Below, piece by piece: positions 61,591 to 64,000 of a stretch of 64,000 nucleotides of DNA. The notes under the pieces are model-generated. The model saw only the letters and a program-made list of their open reading frames with translations. It had not been told where the DNA came from and did no database searches. Numbering within the stretch: position 1 is the first letter of the stretch; every line of letters begins with the position of its first letter. The stretch comes from Taeniopygia guttata. Lineage: Eukaryota > Chordata > Aves > Passeriformes > Estrildidae. Location: NCBI RefSeq assembly GCF_048771995.1, contig NC_133060.1:2599501-2663500 (forward strand). The letters run 5' to 3'. Both the position numbers and the translations under genes were made by a program.

Positions 61591-62110
61591 GGCCCCGGCG
61601 CAGGAGGGGCAGGAGCTGCTCCAGCTGCTGGAGCTGATTGCCCTGAGATTCCCTGGGCAGTCCCTGGTGAGGCAGCTGGGCCCTGCAGCCCATGGAGGGC
61701 ACGGAGGGCAGAGATGCACCTGCAGCGCCTGCAGGAGCCCGTGCCGGAGCAGGGGGATGCCTGAGCGGAGGCTGCGACTCCGTGAGAAACCTGTGCTGGA
61801 GCAGGGAGCTGGCAGGGACCTGCAAACCCCTGGAGAGGAGCCCACGCTGGAGCAGGGCCCTGCCAGGACCTGTGAGCCCATGGAGGAGCGAGCCACGCTG
61901 CAGCAGTTTGTGGAGAACTGCTGTCCGTGGGATGAACTCACCGTGGAGAAGTTCATGGAGAAGTGTCTCCAGGAGGGACCCCTGGCACAGCAGGGAACGA
62001 CTCCTCTCCCCGAGCAGCAGGAGAAACAACAGGGGATGAACTGACCTGAGCCCCCATTCCCTGTCTCCCTGCACCCACTGGGGGGGAGGAAGAGCTGGGA
62101 AGGAGGGAGG
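61591..62110 (-). mobile_element. ERVL-like LTR fused to the Pim-like fragment
   Basis: Related to the copies at 27,767-28,378 and 29,913-30,680: shares 'ggagtcgttccctgctg', a series of 'ctgctccagc' blocks, and a 'gcaggtgcatctctgccc' block at the end near the kinase. Lacks the 30-bp expansion. Together with the kinase exon it makes one open 327-codon minus-strand frame (62,074-61,091), which I regard as fortuitous. Confidence 0.5.
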
Positions 62111-63069
62111 GAAGGGCAGAAGGAGTTTTTAAAGCTTTGTTCTACTTCTCACTATCCTGCCCTGATCCAGATAACAATAAATTCCATTATTATCTCCAAT
62201 TTTGAAAATGTTTTGCCCATGATGGCATTTGCTGAGTGATCTGTCCCAGTCCTTAGCTCAACCCATGAAGCCTTCATTCTGTTTTCTCTCTCCTGTCCAT
62301 CTCTGGAGGGGAGTGAGAGAGCAGCTTTGGTGGGTGCCTGACATCCATGCAGGGTGAACAGACAACACTTCCTTTCCTTCATTCATTCTTTCTTTCCAGA
62401 GCTCACTGTGAGGGGGTTGAGTGGGGCTTTGAAGGGGGGAGTGAAGGTGGTGGGGAGTAGTGGGGACAGGAGCCACAGGGATGTGGGACAGGCACCAGAG
62501 GGGCCTGGACAGCTGTCAGGGGGCACGGCCTGTCCCCCTGGCCCAACAGCAGGGGACGGGGGGCACGGCCTGTCCCCCTGGCCCAGCAGCAGGGACAGGG
62601 GACACGGCCTGTCCCCCTGGCCCAGCAGCAGGGGACAGGGGGCGCGGCCTGTCCCCCTGGCCCAGCAGCAGGGACAGGGGCACGGCCTGCCCCCCAGACC
62701 CAGCAGCAGGGGACAGGGGGCACGGCCTGTCCCCCTGGCCCAGCAGCAGCCCCGTGCCCTGCCCAAGGCGCTCCCAGCAGGGGCTGGGCCCCAGAGGCAG
62801 GGGGAGACCCCAGTCCCGGGGCAGCGTTTCTGCCCCGTCCCCTGTCCAGCCCAGCCTGCCCCGTGTGCGCAGTGACCGCTGGCACGGGCTGCACTGGACA
62901 CTGTGACCTGCTGGGGACACTGAGAGCTGCCCCGCTGTGACACTGCCAATAAAGATGTTGAGCTAAGACAAGGATGGGGACATGGGGGGGATCTTGCAGG
63001 GGATGTGGGGGATGCTGGGTTTGAGGGACTTGAGGGTTCCTGGGAGGGACCTGGGAGTTGCTCAGGGCT
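62111..63069. other. Unassigned sequence with a GC-rich minisatellite
   Basis: At 62,510-62,750 units of about 40-60 bp contain 'gcacggcctgtccccctggc' and 'ccagcagcaggggacagg'. AATAAA at about 62,949 (+) suggests the 3' end of a transcript or element, but no coding exon was recognised. Confidence 0.45.
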
Positions 63070-64000
63070 TTGGGCACCCCAGGCTGAGCGGCTCCAGTTG
63101 CACTGGGAGACCCTGGTGGAGGTTCTGGGCAGCTGGTCAAGGACCCCCTGCCCTGGAACTGTCCCCATGTGCCCCCATCCCAATGCCTCGTCCCCCTGCA
63201 GTGGCTGCCCCATTCCTTACTCCCCTTCCATACTCCCCTTGCCCCTGCCTGTTCCCATGTCCCCCCATCCCGTTCCCGTCCTGCTCCCATCCCAATCCGG
63301 ACCCCATTCTCGATCCCTGTACCGTATTCCCTGTCCCTGTCCCCATTCCCAGTCCTATTCCCTGTCCCCATTCCCCTTCCCTGTCCCCATTCCCTGTCTC
63401 TGTCACCACTCCCAGTCCCTGTCTCCATTCCCATTCCCATTCCCTGTGCCCATTCCCATTCCCTGTCCCCATTCCCGGTGAGACATTAATTTGGAAGAAT
63501 TAAGAATTTTAGGAAGTTAAGATGATAGTTAAATTAGATGTTGCTGACTCAGCAGAAGTAGATAAATAGGCTTTGTTCATAGTTAACAGTAGCTGGATCT
63601 TAGATAAGATATCCGGGATCTATTAACTCATTGCTTGTCAGCTTTATGTTTGGGTAGCTGTGCTTATCATGAGAAACAGAATGTGACAAACAGATTTCGG
63701 GGACACAAAAGCAGCTGCAGACTTCCCATACTTTAGGAATCCATTAAGCACAGGAAAACAGCAAGGATTCATTTGTCACGTGTGCATGGAAAAGGCAGAA
63801 AGGTCAGAACGAGGAAGACTTATTTTACTTCTTCATTTTGGAGACCCCTCCCCAAAATGGACCCCTGACTCATTTCAGGGAGCAGAACTACACATGCTTA
63901 ATAGCCTTTCTGCCAATTAGCATATGAAGCGGAGCAGAGGAAGTGACAGGGATATGAATATGCATTCATATTTTGTGTATTCAAGACTTCTGTCAATAAA
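63070..64000 (-). repeat. Second inverted repeat, right member (cut by the window edge)
   Basis: Reverse complement of 52,751-53,681, including the minisatellite at 63,260-63,480. The last base pairs with about 52,751, and the homology shows no sign of ending. Confidence 0.9.

Noticed and set aside
62403..63440. 345-codon minus-strand ORF with GMGTGNGD-type repeats
   Set aside because: Minisatellite translation; matches the inverted array at 53,275-53,480 and no known protein.
1..64000. tRNA, rRNA, CRISPR arrays, bacterial operons or phage modules
   Set aside because: None was seen; spliced genes, CR1 and avian LTRs identify vertebrate DNA, and the tandem arrays are minisatellites without spacers.

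Overview
This window is vertebrate nuclear DNA, almost certainly from a songbird. It has multi-exon genes with GT-AG introns, a CR1 LINE fragment, several avian ERV LTR families, many GC-rich minisatellites, and pieces of families that I recall as expanded in passerines: MROH (maestro HEAT-like repeat), Pim-like and PAK-like kinases, C2H2 zinc fingers and TOGARAM2-like TOG genes. Nothing in it looks prokaryotic. All homology calls come from reading the sequence, because no search could be run.

Layout. (1) 1-7.4 kb: 3' exons of a TOGARAM2-like gene (+), then non-coding DNA. (2) 7.4-10.8 kb: AT-rich DNA with no gene seen. (3) 10.8-14.57 kb: the last four coding exons of SNRPB2 (-); its N-terminal half is absent. 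(4) 14,572-27,766: left arm of a 13.2 kb inverted repeat, holding a complete 15-exon MROH gene (+, 675 aa), a CR1 fragment, LTRs, the last two exons of a PAK-like kinase (-), and GC-rich and AT-rich tandem repeats. (5) 27,767-37,530: spacer, holding a smaller inverted repeat of two ERVL-like LTRs around a broken retroviral env fragment, then a CpG-rich promoter and a ten-finger C2H2 zinc-finger gene (+), then AT-rich tandem repeats. (6) 37,531-50,754: right arm, a mirror copy with a second intact MROH gene (-) and a second PAK-like tail (+). (7) 50.75-53.9 kb: LTR-like sequence and a minisatellite. (8) 53,907-59,914: a second, direct copy of 1,411-7,417, truncated inside a TOG exon exactly where an LTR-like element ends. 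(9) 59.9-62.1 kb: Pim-like kinase remnants (-) joined to an ERVL-like LTR. (10) 62.1-64 kb: minisatellites, then an inverted copy of 52,751-53,681 that runs off the window.

The theme is segmental duplication. Only the two MROH genes and the zinc-finger gene look complete. TOGARAM2-like, SNRPB2, PAK-like and Pim-like pieces are all 3' ends of genes, as expected if fragments were assembled by repeated, probably repeat-mediated, rearrangement. The two MROH copies differ at about 1.7% of coding positions by my count, with 27 amino-acid-changing and 8 silent differences, and one 45-base patch of exon 10 is far more divergent than the rest. A mis-assembly cannot be excluded from sequence alone, but the arms differ by scattered substitutions and by repeat copy number, which argues against a simple assembly duplicate.
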